Shown here piece by piece: positions 44,463 through 53,864 of a DNA stretch of 64,000 nucleotides (the stretch's first letter is position 1; every line of letters starts with the position of its first letter). Under the pieces are notes generated by a model, which saw nothing but the letters and a program-made list of their open reading frames with translations, was not told the origin of the DNA and ran no database searches. Where the stretch lies: positions 1,488,001 to 1,552,000 of the forward strand of contig NZ_AP019822.1 of the NCBI RefSeq assembly GCF_007990505.1. The letters run 5' to 3'. Source of the stretch: Pseudoleptotrichia goodfellowii. Lineage in GTDB: Bacteria > Fusobacteriota > Fusobacteriia > Fusobacteriales > Leptotrichiaceae. The position numbers were made by a program, and so were the translations under genes.

Positions 44463-45203
44463 GTGAAATCAACTGATAAATTTCCTACTGTTCCTTTATA
44501 TTATAGGATTTATGAGCATTTTAAAACTTTAATAACAAATGAAAAACTTTCAGAAGGAGAGGCTTTACCGCCTGAAAGAGATTTGGCGGATACATTCAAA
44601 GTCAGTCGTGCCACGATAAGACAGGCTCTTCAAAAACTTCAGGAAGATAATCTTGTATACAGGTTGCACGGGAACGGAACATTTGTATCTCACAAGACAG
44701 TAAAACAGGAACTGACTTCTTTTTACAGTTTCTATGAAGAAACTGTAAAAGCGGGAAAAATTCCGTCTTCAAAAGTATTAAAACATGAAGTTATTCCGTC
44801 GGATAAAGAATTTTCCGAAATTTTTAAAATTCCGTTGACAGTGAATATTTTGCATATTACCAGATTAAGATTAATTAATGACGAACCGATAATGTATGAG
44901 GATACATATATTCCTTTAAACAGATTTGAAAATTTTGATCCGGAACTGTTAAATGAAAAGCCCATGTATTCTATTTTTAAAGAGCAGTATAATGTGTCAT
45001 TTGACAAAGCAACAGAGTCTTTTTCTTCACTTATTATTAAAGACAAAGAAATTCTCGACAACTTGGGATATAAAGAAAAATCTTCGTGTATGCTTATAAA
45101 AAGATTGACTTACGAAAAAAATCGTGTCATAGAATACACTATTTCTTATGCAAGAGGAGATAAATACGAATATAAAGTTATACTTAACAATATAGAAAAA
45201 TAA
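44463..45203 (+). CDS. nagR: NagR-like GntR/HutC transcriptional regulator
   Basis: 246 residues starting at GTG with AGAAAGGA nine bases upstream. Winged helix at about 10-75 (LYYRIYEHFKTLI, ERDLADTFKVSRATIRQAL, HGNGTFV) and UTRA effector domain from about 90. Length and layout match NagR/YvoA and DasR, which sense glucosamine-6-phosphate or N-acetylglucosamine-6-phosphate and bind dre sites. Four dre-like sites occur in this window at agaS, lacI, the LacC-like kinase and the first ABC operon, so it probably represses the amino-sugar genes until a hexosamine phosphate builds up. The symbol is a best guess. Confidence 0.8.
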   Translation: MKSTDKFPTVPLYYRIYEHFKTLITNEKLSEGEALPPERDLADTFKVSRATIRQALQKLQEDNLVYRLHGNGTFVSHKTVKQELTSFYSFYEETVKAGKIPSSKVLKHEVIPSDKEFSEIFKIPLTVNILHITRLRLINDEPIMYEDTYIPLNRFENFDPELLNEKPMYSIFKEQYNVSFDKATESFSSLIIKDKEILDNLGYKEKSSCMLIKRLTYEKNRVIEYTISYARGDKYEYKVILNNIEK

Positions 45204-45211
45204 TAAAAAAG

Positions 45212-45251
45212 GAGGAAAAATCTGTCTTAAACAATAAAATTTTATAGACAG
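45212..45251 (+). other. Unused strong ribosome site plus hairpin before rlmN
   Basis: AGGAGG at about 45212-45217 is a strong Shine-Dalgarno but the rlmN ATG is 50 bases further on and has none of its own. Between them CTGTCT and AGACAG can pair around an A/T-rich palindromic loop, followed by TTTT. It may be a weak terminator for nagR, or folding may bring the site nearer to the start. No short peptide longer than two codons follows the site. Confidence 0.35.
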
Positions 45252-45266
45252 TTTTAAGTTAATTTA

Positions 45267-46340
45267 ATGACAGTAACAAATACAAAAGATAAAATAGATA
45301 TACTTGGATTGAATTTACAAAAATTACAAAATGTATTTGCAGATACGGGACTTAAAAAGTTCAATGCAAATCAGGTTTATGACTGGCTTCACAATAAACT
45401 TGTCTTTGATTTTGACAAATTTACAAATATTTCCAAGCATGACAGAGAAATTTTAAAAGAGAAATTTACTTTACCCAAATTGGTTCATAGAAGTCATCAG
45501 ATTTCAGAAGACAGGGACACGGAAAAGTTTCTCTTTGAACTGAAAGACAGAAGGTTAATCGAGAGTGTACTTATATCTCACAAAAACCGTCACACTTTAT
45601 GTGTGTCTTCGCAGATAGGGTGTCTTATAGGATGTGATTTCTGTGCCACCGCTACTATGAAATATGAAAGAAATCTCGATGCTTCGGAGATTTTAATGCA
45701 GTTTTATCACATACAGAACTATTTGAAAGAAAAAAACGAGAAACTCGGAAATGTTGTTTTCATGGGAATGGGCGAACCTTTTTTAAATTATGACAATGTT
45801 ATTGAATCTATTAATATACTTAATTCAGATAAAGGGCAAAATTTTTCCAAGAGAAATTTTACAATATCTACAAGCGGTATTGTTCCTGTCATAAATAAAT
45901 TTACAGAAGACGAAAATCAAATTAATCTGGCGATTTCTCTGCATTCGGTAAAAGACGATATAAGATCGGAACTTATGCCTATTAATAAAACGTATAAAGT
46001 GAAAGAGTTGAAAGAAGCTCTTATAAATTATCAGAAAAAAACTAAAAACAGAATAACATTCGAGTATATTCTCATAGATGATTTGAACTGTGAAACAAAA
46101 GATGCTTTCGAGCTTATGAATTTTTTACATTCGTTTTCCTGTCTGGTTAATCTTATACCTTACAATCCTGTTGCAGGAAAGCCTTACAGCACTCCTTCTA
46201 AGAAGAAGCAAAGAGAATTTTATACTCTACTTAAAGATAAAAATGTTAATGTTACTTTACGTGAAACAAAGGGTCAGGATATAGCTGCCGCATGCGGTCA
46301 GCTTAAGGCCAAAAAGGAGATGGATAATGGAAAACAATAA
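45267..46340 (+). CDS. rlmN: 23S rRNA / tRNA adenine-C2 methyltransferase RlmN
   Basis: 357 residues. Radical SAM motif C-x3-C-x2-C at Cys119, Cys123, Cys126 (GCLIGCDFCAT), FMGMGEPFLNYDNV, and the C-terminal catalytic Cys343 in AAACGQL that forms the methyl adduct. It methylates A2503 of 23S rRNA and some tRNAs. The start ATG at 45267 is chosen by family alignment (DILGLNLQKL follows soon after); it has no nearby ribosome site. The end overlaps pbp1A by 14 bases. Confidence 0.95.
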   Translation: MTVTNTKDKIDILGLNLQKLQNVFADTGLKKFNANQVYDWLHNKLVFDFDKFTNISKHDREILKEKFTLPKLVHRSHQISEDRDTEKFLFELKDRRLIESVLISHKNRHTLCVSSQIGCLIGCDFCATATMKYERNLDASEILMQFYHIQNYLKEKNEKLGNVVFMGMGEPFLNYDNVIESINILNSDKGQNFSKRNFTISTSGIVPVINKFTEDENQINLAISLHSVKDDIRSELMPINKTYKVKELKEALINYQKKTKNRITFEYILIDDLNCETKDAFELMNFLHSFSCLVNLIPYNPVAGKPYSTPSKKKQREFYTLLKDKNVNVTLRETKGQDIAAACGQLKAKKEMDNGKQ

Positions 46341-48384
46341 GGAAACTAATATACCTGATACAAAATCTCCAAAAAAGAAGAAAAAAAGAACTTTACTTTC
46401 ATTTTTTTTAAAACTTTTTGGGGTATTGGTATTAGCAGGAATAGGATTTTTTGCATATATGATATTTACATTGAGGGGAGAAACACCTACAGAACTGATT
46501 GAAAGTTACAGTCCTATTTCTCCGTCAATAATTTACGATATGAACGGAAATCAGCTTGATACTATAACAGTTGAAAACAGAGATCCGATAAGCATAAAAG
46601 ACGTTCCGCTCAATGTTCAGAATGCTTTTTTAGCAATAGAAGACAGAAAATTCCGGACACATTACGGATTTGACCTTGTGAGAACAGGACGGGCAATGTT
46701 TCTGACTCTTACAGGTAAAAGACGTGAAGGAGGAAGTACAATTACTCAGCAGTTGGCTAAAAATGCTTTTTTGACACCTGAAAGAACTGTTGTCAGAAAG
46801 ATGAAAGAAGCTATACTTGCTCTCGAGATAGAAAGGAAATATACTAAAGACGAGATACTTGAAAATTATTTGAATACTATTTATTTTGGAAGAGGGGCTT
46901 ACGGCATTAAAAATGCCGCATTGAAATATTTCAATAAAGAACCTAAGGATTTGACTATCGCTCAGGCAGCAGTATTAGCAAGTTTGCCTAAATCTCCTTC
47001 TAAATACTCAAAAATAGAAAATGCTAAAAAAAGACAGGAAATAGTGCTTACTCAAATGAGAAATTTCGGATTTATAAACGAACAGCAATATGAACAGGCA
47101 AAATCTGAAGAAATAGCATTTGTAAACACAGATAGTAAAAATAAAAATGAAGAAGAACAGATTTCTACTTCAAATATTGCTCCTGAATTTACAACTATTG
47201 TTTTAAGCGAAGTAAAGAAAATTTTGAAAGTTGACGAAGACGATCACAATTTCCTTTTTGACGGTTACAAAATATATGCAACTGTTGATTTGGATATGCA
47301 AAGAGCCGCTTATAAAGCTTTTTCAAGTAATTATAATTTGAAAAGAAGAGAAAAATTAAACGGTGCTTTATTTTCCATAGATCCTAGTAACGGATATGTT
47401 AAAGCTATGGTTGGAGGAAAGAACTACAAAAAGGGTGAATTTAACAGAGCATTAAGTGCATTAAGACAGCCCGGTTCATCATTTAAGCCGTTGGTTTATC
47501 TCGCTGCTTTACAAAAAGGTATGGAAATGAGCAGTGTTATGGAGGATTCTCCGCTTACTACTCCGGGATGGTCTCCAAAAAACTATGACGGAAAATTCAG
47601 AGACAGCATGACTTTATTAAAAGCTATTGAAATTTCTAATAACATTATTCCGGTTAAACTTCTTCAGTATGTAGGAGTCGATTCGGTAGAGAAAGTATGG
47701 CGTGATGCAGGAGTTGTCGGAGGGGATTTCCCTAAAGATTTGACTTTGGCTTTAGGGTCTATTTCAACTAAACCTATAGATATGGCTTTATTTTATGCAG
47801 CCCTTGCCAACGGGGGTTATCAGGTAACTCCTCAGTATATTTATAAAATTGAAAATAAATACGGAGAGGTTATTTACGAAGCAAAACCTAAGAAAAAGCA
47901 GATATTTAAGTCGGAAGATGTAGCATTATTAACATATATGCTGGAAAGTGCCGTAAATTACGGAACAGGACAAAGTGCAAAAGTATTTAAAAACGGTAAC
48001 TTAATTCCGATGGCGGGAAAAACAGGAACTACCAGTGATTATATTTCGGCATGGTTTACAGGATATACACCTACTCTTGCAACTGTAGTTTATGTAGGTT
48101 ATGATGATAATAAATCCATGGGTGGAGGAATGACAGGAGGAGCTGCCGCTGCACCTATATGGAAAACTTATATGCAGTCGGTTGTAAACATTCAAAATTA
48201 TAATGTAGGAACTTTTGAATTTATCGACGATTATATAAAAAGACGTGATTTGTCATTACGTGAAATCGACTTGAAAATAGGACTTCTTGATACTGACGGA
48301 GTGGATAAAAGAACTGCTCTTTTCAAAGCAGGAACAGAACCTATTGAAAGTGAAACTAAATTTAAAGACGGTATAGTATTTTAA
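46327..48384 (+). CDS. Class A penicillin-binding protein (PBP1A)
   Basis: 685 residues: basic cytoplasmic tail (KKKKKR), membrane helix at about 23-45, GT51 glycosyltransferase with catalytic Glu105 (AIEDRKF) and EGGSTITQQLAKN, then the transpeptidase with active-site Ser384 (SSFK), an SxN-type motif and KTGT at 565-568. It polymerises and crosslinks peptidoglycan in the periplasm. Translation is coupled to rlmN by a 14-base overlap. A clear terminator follows. Confidence 0.95.
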   Translation: MENNKETNIPDTKSPKKKKKRTLLSFFLKLFGVLVLAGIGFFAYMIFTLRGETPTELIESYSPISPSIIYDMNGNQLDTITVENRDPISIKDVPLNVQNAFLAIEDRKFRTHYGFDLVRTGRAMFLTLTGKRREGGSTITQQLAKNAFLTPERTVVRKMKEAILALEIERKYTKDEILENYLNTIYFGRGAYGIKNAALKYFNKEPKDLTIAQAAVLASLPKSPSKYSKIENAKKRQEIVLTQMRNFGFINEQQYEQAKSEEIAFVNTDSKNKNEEEQISTSNIAPEFTTIVLSEVKKILKVDEDDHNFLFDGYKIYATVDLDMQRAAYKAFSSNYNLKRREKLNGALFSIDPSNGYVKAMVGGKNYKKGEFNRALSALRQPGSSFKPLVYLAALQKGMEMSSVMEDSPLTTPGWSPKNYDGKFRDSMTLLKAIEISNNIIPVKLLQYVGVDSVEKVWRDAGVVGGDFPKDLTLALGSISTKPIDMALFYAALANGGYQVTPQYIYKIENKYGEVIYEAKPKKKQIFKSEDVALLTYMLESAVNYGTGQSAKVFKNGNLIPMAGKTGTTSDYISAWFTGYTPTLATVVYVGYDDNKSMGGGMTGGAAAAPIWKTYMQSVVNIQNYNVGTFEFIDDYIKRRDLSLREIDLKIGLLDTDGVDKRTALFKAGTEPIESETKFKDGIVF

Positions 48385-48388
48385 TATT

Positions 48389-48433
48389 AAAGAGGCTGAA
48401 AAAATAAAGATTTTATTTTGAGACAGCCTCTTT
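48389..48433 (+). terminator. Terminator after the PBP gene
   Basis: AAAGAGGCTG (48389-48398) pairs with CAGCCTCTTT (48424-48433) over 10 bp around a 25-base loop and is followed by a T-rich stretch. It begins five bases after the stop codon. The A run on the other side could make it work for the minus strand too. Confidence 0.8.
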
Positions 48434-48576
48434 TGATTTATGTTTATTATATTGGAATTTTTCTAAACAAATTTATTTTTATATTTATTTTATGTTTTTA
48501 TGATTGACAATATACATTAAAATATCATATTACACTTCACTTTTTACCTAATATGATATTTATAATTCTATTTCTC

Positions 48577-48616
48577 CGACATTAAAATTTTTACTACTTT
48601 TTTTAAAAAAGTAGCA
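48577..48616. repeat. Internally deleted copy of the 177-bp intergenic repeat
   Basis: It keeps the left end (CGACATTAAAATTTT) and the terminal hairpin (CTACTTTTTTTAAAAAAGTAG) of the two long copies at 50736 and 58221 but has lost the middle. It lies just after the metA stop on the minus strand. Confidence 0.6.
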
Positions 48617-48622
48617 ACCATG

Positions 48623-49540
48623 CTATTTCAACTCATTCAAATCATAAGGTGTTTCCTGATAAACATAATAATTTATCCAGTTTGTAAAAAACAGATTTGC
48701 ATGACTTCTCCAAGTATACAGAGGAGTTTTTTCAGGATTATTTTCAGGATAATAATTATAAGGAATGTCTATTTTTTCCCCTAAATTTATATCTCTGTTA
48801 TATTCATTCGCCAATGTAAGTCTGTCATATTCCATATGTCCCGTAACAAATATTTTTCTTTTATCTTTGGTTCTTATGATACTTGCTCCGACTAAATCCG
48901 ATTTTGCCAATATTTCCAATTCGGGATTTTTTTTAATTTCCTCTTCTTTAATTCCTGTATGGCGGGATTGAGGCATATTAAATATTTCGTCAAATCCTCT
49001 CAACAGCATAGTTTTTGAATCTTCTATTTCCAAAGGGAATACCCCGAAAAGTTTTTTATCCAAACTGTATTTCGGTATGTTGTAATGATAATAAAGTCCT
49101 GCCTGTGCTCCCCAACATATATGAAGCGTAGAAAAAACATTTTTACTGCTCCATTCCATAACTTCGGTTAATTCTTTCCAGTAATCCACTTCTTCAAATT
49201 CCAGTGTTTCCACAGGAGCACCTGTAATTATGAGAGCATCAAACTTCTCATTTTTTATATCTTCAAAAGTTTTATAAAAATTTTTCATATGTTCGGCAGA
49301 TATATTTTTTGAAATATAACTGTCCATCTTCAAAAAAGTAATCTCGATTTGTAAAGGAGTATTACTTAAGAGTCTTAATAATTGAGTTTCAGTTTCTATT
49401 TTTGTAGGCATCAGATTTATAATGATAAATTTTAAAGGTCGAATATCCTGTGATAATGCCCTTTTTTCATCCATTACAAATATATTTTCTTTTGCCAGAA
49501 TATTTACCGCCGGTAAATTATGAGGTATTTTTATAGGCAT
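48623..49540 (-). CDS. metA: Homoserine O-acyltransferase, MetA (probably acetyl-specific)
   Basis: 305 residues, MetA length. Catalytic Cys142 in HICWGAQAG and the His/Glu pair in TGHMEYD. At position 111 it has Glu (GAPVETLEF). In this family Glu at 111 goes with acetyl-CoA and Gly (as in E. coli) with succinyl-CoA, so homoserine O-acetyltransferase activity is expected. It makes the activated homoserine for methionine synthesis. Good site AAAGGAG precedes the start. No SAM riboswitch or T-box is visible in the short upstream gap. Confidence 0.93.
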   Translation of the reverse strand: MPIKIPHNLPAVNILAKENIFVMDEKRALSQDIRPLKFIIINLMPTKIETETQLLRLLSNTPLQIEITFLKMDSYISKNISAEHMKNFYKTFEDIKNEKFDALIITGAPVETLEFEEVDYWKELTEVMEWSSKNVFSTLHICWGAQAGLYYHYNIPKYSLDKKLFGVFPLEIEDSKTMLLRGFDEIFNMPQSRHTGIKEEEIKKNPELEILAKSDLVGASIIRTKDKRKIFVTGHMEYDRLTLANEYNRDINLGEKIDIPYNYYPENNPEKTPLYTWRSHANLFFTNWINYYVYQETPYDLNELK

Positions 49541-49582
49541 CGAATACTCCTTTTATAATTAGTCTTTATTGATTTTCACTAT

Positions 49583-50176
49583 TTATGATCTTCTTGCATC
49601 ATCCACTCTTACAGCGTATTTAAAGTATTTCCCCCAATAAGAACTTTCCAAAGATGATAGAACAACTCCTTTAGAAGAGGAAGCATTTATGAACAGCGAT
49701 TTTCCCAGATAAACTGCAGTATGATTTACTCTGTTTTCAGGTCTGAAGAACAATATGTCTCCCGGTTTCAAATCATTAACAGACACTTTTCTTCCGACTT
49801 TTACCTGATCTTCAGTAACTCTGGGCAATTCATAACCGAAAACTTCTCTGTATACTCTTCTTGTCAATGCAGAGCAGTCTATTCCTCTTGAAGAATCTCC
49901 TCCCCATGCGTATCTTGTTCCTTTCCAGTTGTTATAAGATTTTAAAAGAGCATTTTCCAAAATAACTCTGTCTATTTCTTCGGCAGTTCCGCTTAACATA
50001 ATTCTGTCCTGTTCTCTTCTCAATTCTTTAAAACGGTCGCTTACTATCTGTTCGTCATTTGTTACTGTTTTACCTGAATGTGTACCTTTTCCCGAATGCT
50101 TATTATTCTCAATACTTGAACAACTTAAAGTAAGCAGTATACAACCTACCGTTATAATTATTTTTTTCCTGTTCAT
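49583..50176 (-). CDS. NlpC/P60 cell-wall peptidase lipoprotein
   Basis: 197 residues. Lipoprotein signal with Cys19 (LLTLSCSS), linker, then an NlpC/P60 domain with catalytic Cys101 (GIDCSAL) and His152 (NHTAVYLG). It should cut peptide stems of peptidoglycan in the periplasm, similar to E. coli Spr/MepS. It lies between dtd and metA on the minus strand. Confidence 0.93.
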   Translation of the reverse strand: MNRKKIIITVGCILLTLSCSSIENNKHSGKGTHSGKTVTNDEQIVSDRFKELRREQDRIMLSGTAEEIDRVILENALLKSYNNWKGTRYAWGGDSSRGIDCSALTRRVYREVFGYELPRVTEDQVKVGRKVSVNDLKPGDILFFRPENRVNHTAVYLGKSLFINASSSKGVVLSSLESSYWGKYFKYAVRVDDARRS

Positions 50177-50208
50177 TCCGAATCCTTTCCGATTTTATAA
50201 AAATAATT

Positions 50209-50646
50209 TTAAGATTCTATTATCAAATTTACAGGCCCGTCATTTTCAGAATAAATCTTCATATCCGCCTGAAATTCTCCTGTTTCAAAAGGTACTTCCG
50301 TTTCTGACAATTTTTCCAAAAACAGATTGTATATTTCCTTCGCTTTCGATGCAGGAGCCGAATGAAGATAGTCAGGACGTCGACCTTTTTTTGTATTTCC
50401 GTAAACAGTAAAATTACTCACTATCAAAAGTTCTCCTTTTATGTCCTGAACAGATAAATTGAGTCTTCCTTCACTGTCATCAAAAATTCTGAGATTAATC
50501 AGTTTATCAATGCAGTAATTTATATCCTTAATCTCGTCCTCATGAGTAATTCCTATATAGGCAACGATTCCTTTACCTATTTTACATTTAAAAGTACCGT
50601 TTACATTCATTTCCGCTTTATTAACTCTTTGAATAATTATTTTCAT
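50209..50646 (-). CDS. dtd: D-aminoacyl-tRNA deacylase
   Basis: 145 residues, full length. It has the motifs SNFTVYG-NTKKGRRPDY and the C-terminal NDGPVNLIIES that form the chiral pocket (SQxxLY-like and NxGPV motifs). It removes D-amino acids (and glycine) wrongly attached to tRNA. It starts after a weak AAGGA-type site and is followed by the NlpC/P60 gene 32 bases away. Confidence 0.95.
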   Translation of the reverse strand: MKIIIQRVNKAEMNVNGTFKCKIGKGIVAYIGITHEDEIKDINYCIDKLINLRIFDDSEGRLNLSVQDIKGELLIVSNFTVYGNTKKGRRPDYLHSAPASKAKEIYNLFLEKLSETEVPFETGEFQADMKIYSENDGPVNLIIES

Positions 50647-50735
50647 AAAATCCTTCTCACTTCAAAATTTATAGTTATATAATATATGTTATTTATACCT
50701 TTTGTCAATAGATAAATATTCTTTTTTTATTTCCC

Positions 50736-50912
50736 CGACATTAAAATTTTACTTCGAGAAATACGAAACGGAACGTTATAAAAACAACTGTTTGAGCGAG
50801 GATTTTTAATCCGAAGCGAGTTTGTTGTTTTTATAGTAGAGTGAGTAATTTCGAGTTAGTAAAATTTTTAGTCAACTGTTTTTTGCTGCTTTTTATAAAA
50901 AAAGCAGGTAAA
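50736..50912. repeat. Intergenic palindromic repeat, copy A
   Basis: About 177 bp, with more than 90 percent of positions the same by eye as copy B at 58221, in the same orientation. Outer arms are TTAAAATTTTAC on the left and GTAAAATTTTTAG on the right. An inner 12-bp pair is TATAAAAACAAC/GTTGTTTTTATA (50777-50788, 50824-50835), and a small hairpin GGATT..AATCC is in the centre. It ends in a hairpin of the GCTGCTTTTT type. It lies between the GH1 and dtd genes, in a 280-base gap without a gene. Confidence 0.8.
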
Positions 50913-50925
50913 GAAAACATTTTTG

Positions 50926-52341
50926 CTATTTTTTTTCTAAAGAAATATTATACTCCTCTATTTCATTACTTTCAGCAACATTTTTTATCCAGTTTCCCGA
51001 TTTTTTGACAGTCTTTTTCTGTGTTGCCAAATCTACCGAAATAAATCCGTATCTGTTTTTATAAGCATTCGCCCATGACCAACAGTCTATTCCTGTCCAC
51101 GTATGGTATCCGAAACAGTTCGCTCCTTCTTCCAAAGCTTTATGCAGATGAGTCAGATGTTCTCTGTAAAAATCTATTCTGTAATCGTCTTCTATAATAC
51201 CTTCAGTATTTTTAAATCTATCTTCTCCTTCTACACCCATACCGTTTTCGGATATAAACCATTTTATGTTTTTATAATTTTCGCGAATATTTTTTGCTAT
51301 ATCATAAATTGCCTGAGGGTATATTTCCCAACCTCTGTAAATATTCATTCTTCTTCCCGGCATTTCATAATTTTCGAAATATTTGTCAGGAAGCCAACCG
51401 TTTGACATATCAAATTCCATTTCTCTTGCTTTTACTCTTTTAGGCTGATAATAATTTACTCCTAAAAAATCTACTGTATTTTCCTTTATAATTTTCAATT
51501 CTTCTTCAGTACTTTCCCAAAGAACGTTATCTTTTTTAAGAGTATCCGTCAATAATTTCGGAAATTCACCGTAAACTGCAGGATCCAAAAAAGAATTATT
51601 GAAAAAGACATCGGATATTTCTGCCGCTCTTTTATCTTCTTCACTTTCACTTCTCGGATACGAAGGTGTAAGATTCAGTATAATTCCTATTTCCCCTTCG
51701 GTTTTCATATCTCTGAATTTTTTTATGACTTTTGCCGAAGCAAGAGCAGTATTGTATAAAACCTGCATTGCTTTTTTCCCGTCAACTATAAGCGGATAAT
51801 GAAATTTATACATATATTGGGCTTCCACAGGAACTATAGGTTCATTGAAGGTCATCCAGTATTTCACTCTATTTCCGAAAAGTTCAAAAGCTTTCTCTGC
51901 ATACTTTACAAAAAGCTCAACTACATGTTTTGATTCCCAGCCTCCGTATTTTTCCTGTAATTCTATAGGCATATCAAAATGAAAGAGATTTAAAACTAAT
52001 GTAATTCCTTTTTTTTCAAATTCATTTATTACATCATTATAAAATCTCACTCCATCTTCATCAAGTTCGGTAGTTTCAAAATTTTTAACAAGTCTTGACC
52101 ACTGGATAGAAGTTCTGAAAGAGTTTAATCCTATTTTTTTATAAAGTTCTATGTCTTCTTTATAACTGTTGTAAAAATTTGAAGCTGTATCAGGTCCGAC
52201 TTCATCAAAAAAAGCTTTTTTATCAATATCATACCAGTAATCAAATATATTTCGATTTTTTTTGTTAAATCGCCCTTCAGATTGGGGTCCTGAAGTTGCA
52301 GCTCCCCACCAGAAATTTTTCGGAAATTTCAATTTACTCAT
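50926..52341 (-). CDS. Family 1 glycoside hydrolase (beta-glucosidase / 6-phospho-beta-glucosidase)
   Basis: 471 residues. It has the GH1 N-terminal signature FPKNFWWGAATSGPQSEG, acid/base Glu167 (TFNEP) and nucleophile Glu365 (ISENG). The C-terminal RYGFISVDL...KKSGNWIK pattern is seen in 6-phospho-beta-glycosidases but phosphate specificity is not certain. Cytoplasmic. No PTS genes are adjacent. Starts after TCCTCC-complement site at the edge of a short gap. Confidence 0.92.
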   Translation of the reverse strand: MSKLKFPKNFWWGAATSGPQSEGRFNKKNRNIFDYWYDIDKKAFFDEVGPDTASNFYNSYKEDIELYKKIGLNSFRTSIQWSRLVKNFETTELDEDGVRFYNDVINEFEKKGITLVLNLFHFDMPIELQEKYGGWESKHVVELFVKYAEKAFELFGNRVKYWMTFNEPIVPVEAQYMYKFHYPLIVDGKKAMQVLYNTALASAKVIKKFRDMKTEGEIGIILNLTPSYPRSESEEDKRAAEISDVFFNNSFLDPAVYGEFPKLLTDTLKKDNVLWESTEEELKIIKENTVDFLGVNYYQPKRVKAREMEFDMSNGWLPDKYFENYEMPGRRMNIYRGWEIYPQAIYDIAKNIRENYKNIKWFISENGMGVEGEDRFKNTEGIIEDDYRIDFYREHLTHLHKALEEGANCFGYHTWTGIDCWSWANAYKNRYGFISVDLATQKKTVKKSGNWIKNVAESNEIEEYNISLEKK

Positions 52342-52367
52342 ATAAATTTTCCTCCGTTTCTTTATTA

Positions 52368-52976
52368 TTAATAATTATAATATTTTCGCTCATCTTTTAT
52401 ATAAGTGTAATCTCCATGTCCCGGATAAACTATAATATCTCCGTCCATTTTCATAAGCCTTGATATGGAATTTTTCATGTCCTCGGAACTTCCCGTAGGA
52501 ACATCTGTTCTTCCGTAAGTTCCTTTAAAAATAGTATCTCCCGATATCATCAATTTTTCATTTTCATCATAAAAGCACACTCCTCCGTGTGTATGTCCCG
52601 GAGTTTCTATTATTTTAAATCCGAATACTTCATCATTTTCTTTCATTTTTATGACTTTTACATCATCGGACAGCTTAAAATCCATTCTTATCCAAGTTGA
52701 AAGTGATAAATTCGGATCATATAAAAAGTCATAATCTTTTTCGCTTATATAAACAGGGACATCTTTATATTCTATAATTTGAGGAATACCTATTATATGA
52801 TCGAAATGCCCATGAGTAAGCAAAACCGCCACAAGATTCAAGCCTTTTTCTTTAATATAATCAATCACCGGAGCCATATTTTTACCTCCCGGATCTACCA
52901 CATAACAGTCTGTTCCTTTTGTTATAACATAGCTGTTTCCTTGAGTATCCCAATTTCTGAATAATTCTACTTCCAT
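52368..52976 (-). CDS. Metallo-beta-lactamase-fold hydrolase (glyoxalase II-like)
   Basis: 202 residues from the ATG at 52976, which has GGGAG upstream and follows the mscS stop by one base; longer frames to 53048 would lie inside mscS. Metal motif THGHFDHIIG, further ligands PGHTHGG, GDTIF and YPGHGDYT. It resembles YqgX/GloB-like thioester hydrolases. Substrate unknown. Confidence 0.88.
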   Translation of the reverse strand: MEVELFRNWDTQGNSYVITKGTDCYVVDPGGKNMAPVIDYIKEKGLNLVAVLLTHGHFDHIIGIPQIIEYKDVPVYISEKDYDFLYDPNLSLSTWIRMDFKLSDDVKVIKMKENDEVFGFKIIETPGHTHGGVCFYDENEKLMISGDTIFKGTYGRTDVPTGSSEDMKNSISRLMKMDGDIIVYPGHGDYTYIKDERKYYNY

Positions 52977-52977
52977 T

Positions 52978-53823
52978 TTATTCTTCTCCCTTCTTTGAAA
53001 TATGAACATCCATTTGAGGATAAGGTATTTCAATATTATTTTCATCAAATTTTATTTTTATTTTTTCATTCATTTTGAGCATTAAGTTGAAATAATTATC
53101 ACTTTTTGTATAAACATACACGCAGAAAACTACTGATGATTCTGCCAATTCCAATACTCCGATAGTAGGTGCAGGAGATTTCAGCACTAATTTTTCTTCA
53201 CTTTTGATTTCTTCATTTACAATCTCATTTAACACTTCTTTTACTTTTAAAATATCACTGTCATAAGACACTCCGATTTTTATATCCAGCCTACGAACTT
53301 TTTCTTTTGTGACATTTCTTATTTCGCTGTTGGTTATCATTCCGTTCGGAATTATAACGAGTTCATTTTGAGGTGTTTTTATTTTTGTATAAATTAATTC
53401 TATGGATTTTACTTCTCCCATATATTTTCCGTATTCTATGAGATGCCCTACTTTAAACGGCTTAAAAGTCAGAATAATCAATCCGCCGCAAAAATTTCCC
53501 AAAGTCTCTTTAAAAGCAAATCCGAGAACTATCCCTGCAGCTCCTAAAAACGTTGTTATGGAAGTTAGATTTATTCCTAAAAAGCCGATTAGAAGATAGC
53601 CTAAAATTATATAGTACAGAACCGAAAAAGAAGATCTTAAAAATGAAGCCACACTTTTATCCATCTTTGATTTTTCAAGTACAATTTTAATAGTATTGTC
53701 CACATATTTTTTCAATATCCCGGCTATTTTAAACACCGCAAATGCAAAGATTATTTTTAATACATTCGTTTCAAGAAAACGGTAAATCGTTTTCCAGTCA
53801 AAAAGCTTCTCAAAATTTCCCAT
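52978..53823 (-). CDS. mscS: Small-conductance mechanosensitive channel MscS
   Basis: 281 residues with three N-terminal membrane helices. The pore helix has the glycine/alanine pattern FLGAAGIVLGFAFKETLGNF, followed by FKVGHLIEYG and the cytoplasmic beta domain (VIIPNGMITNSEIRNVT). It opens on osmotic downshock to release solutes. Followed at once by the hydrolase gene. Confidence 0.92.
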   Translation of the reverse strand: MGNFEKLFDWKTIYRFLETNVLKIIFAFAVFKIAGILKKYVDNTIKIVLEKSKMDKSVASFLRSSFSVLYYIILGYLLIGFLGINLTSITTFLGAAGIVLGFAFKETLGNFCGGLIILTFKPFKVGHLIEYGKYMGEVKSIELIYTKIKTPQNELVIIPNGMITNSEIRNVTKEKVRRLDIKIGVSYDSDILKVKEVLNEIVNEEIKSEEKLVLKSPAPTIGVLELAESSVVFCVYVYTKSDNYFNLMLKMNEKIKIKFDENNIEIPYPQMDVHISKKGEE

Positions 53824-53864
53824 TTTTCTCCTATCAGATAATTAAAAATTTTTATATATCAAAC

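Noticed and set aside
48539-48560. A/T-rich stretch before the metA end as promoter or gene
   Set aside because: No coding frame or clear hexamer pair facing a gene; only A/T-rich sequence and the short repeat were seen.
52977-53048. 24-codon N-terminal extension of the glyoxalase II-like gene
   Set aside because: It lies wholly inside the end of mscS; ATG 52976 has a good site and matches the family start.
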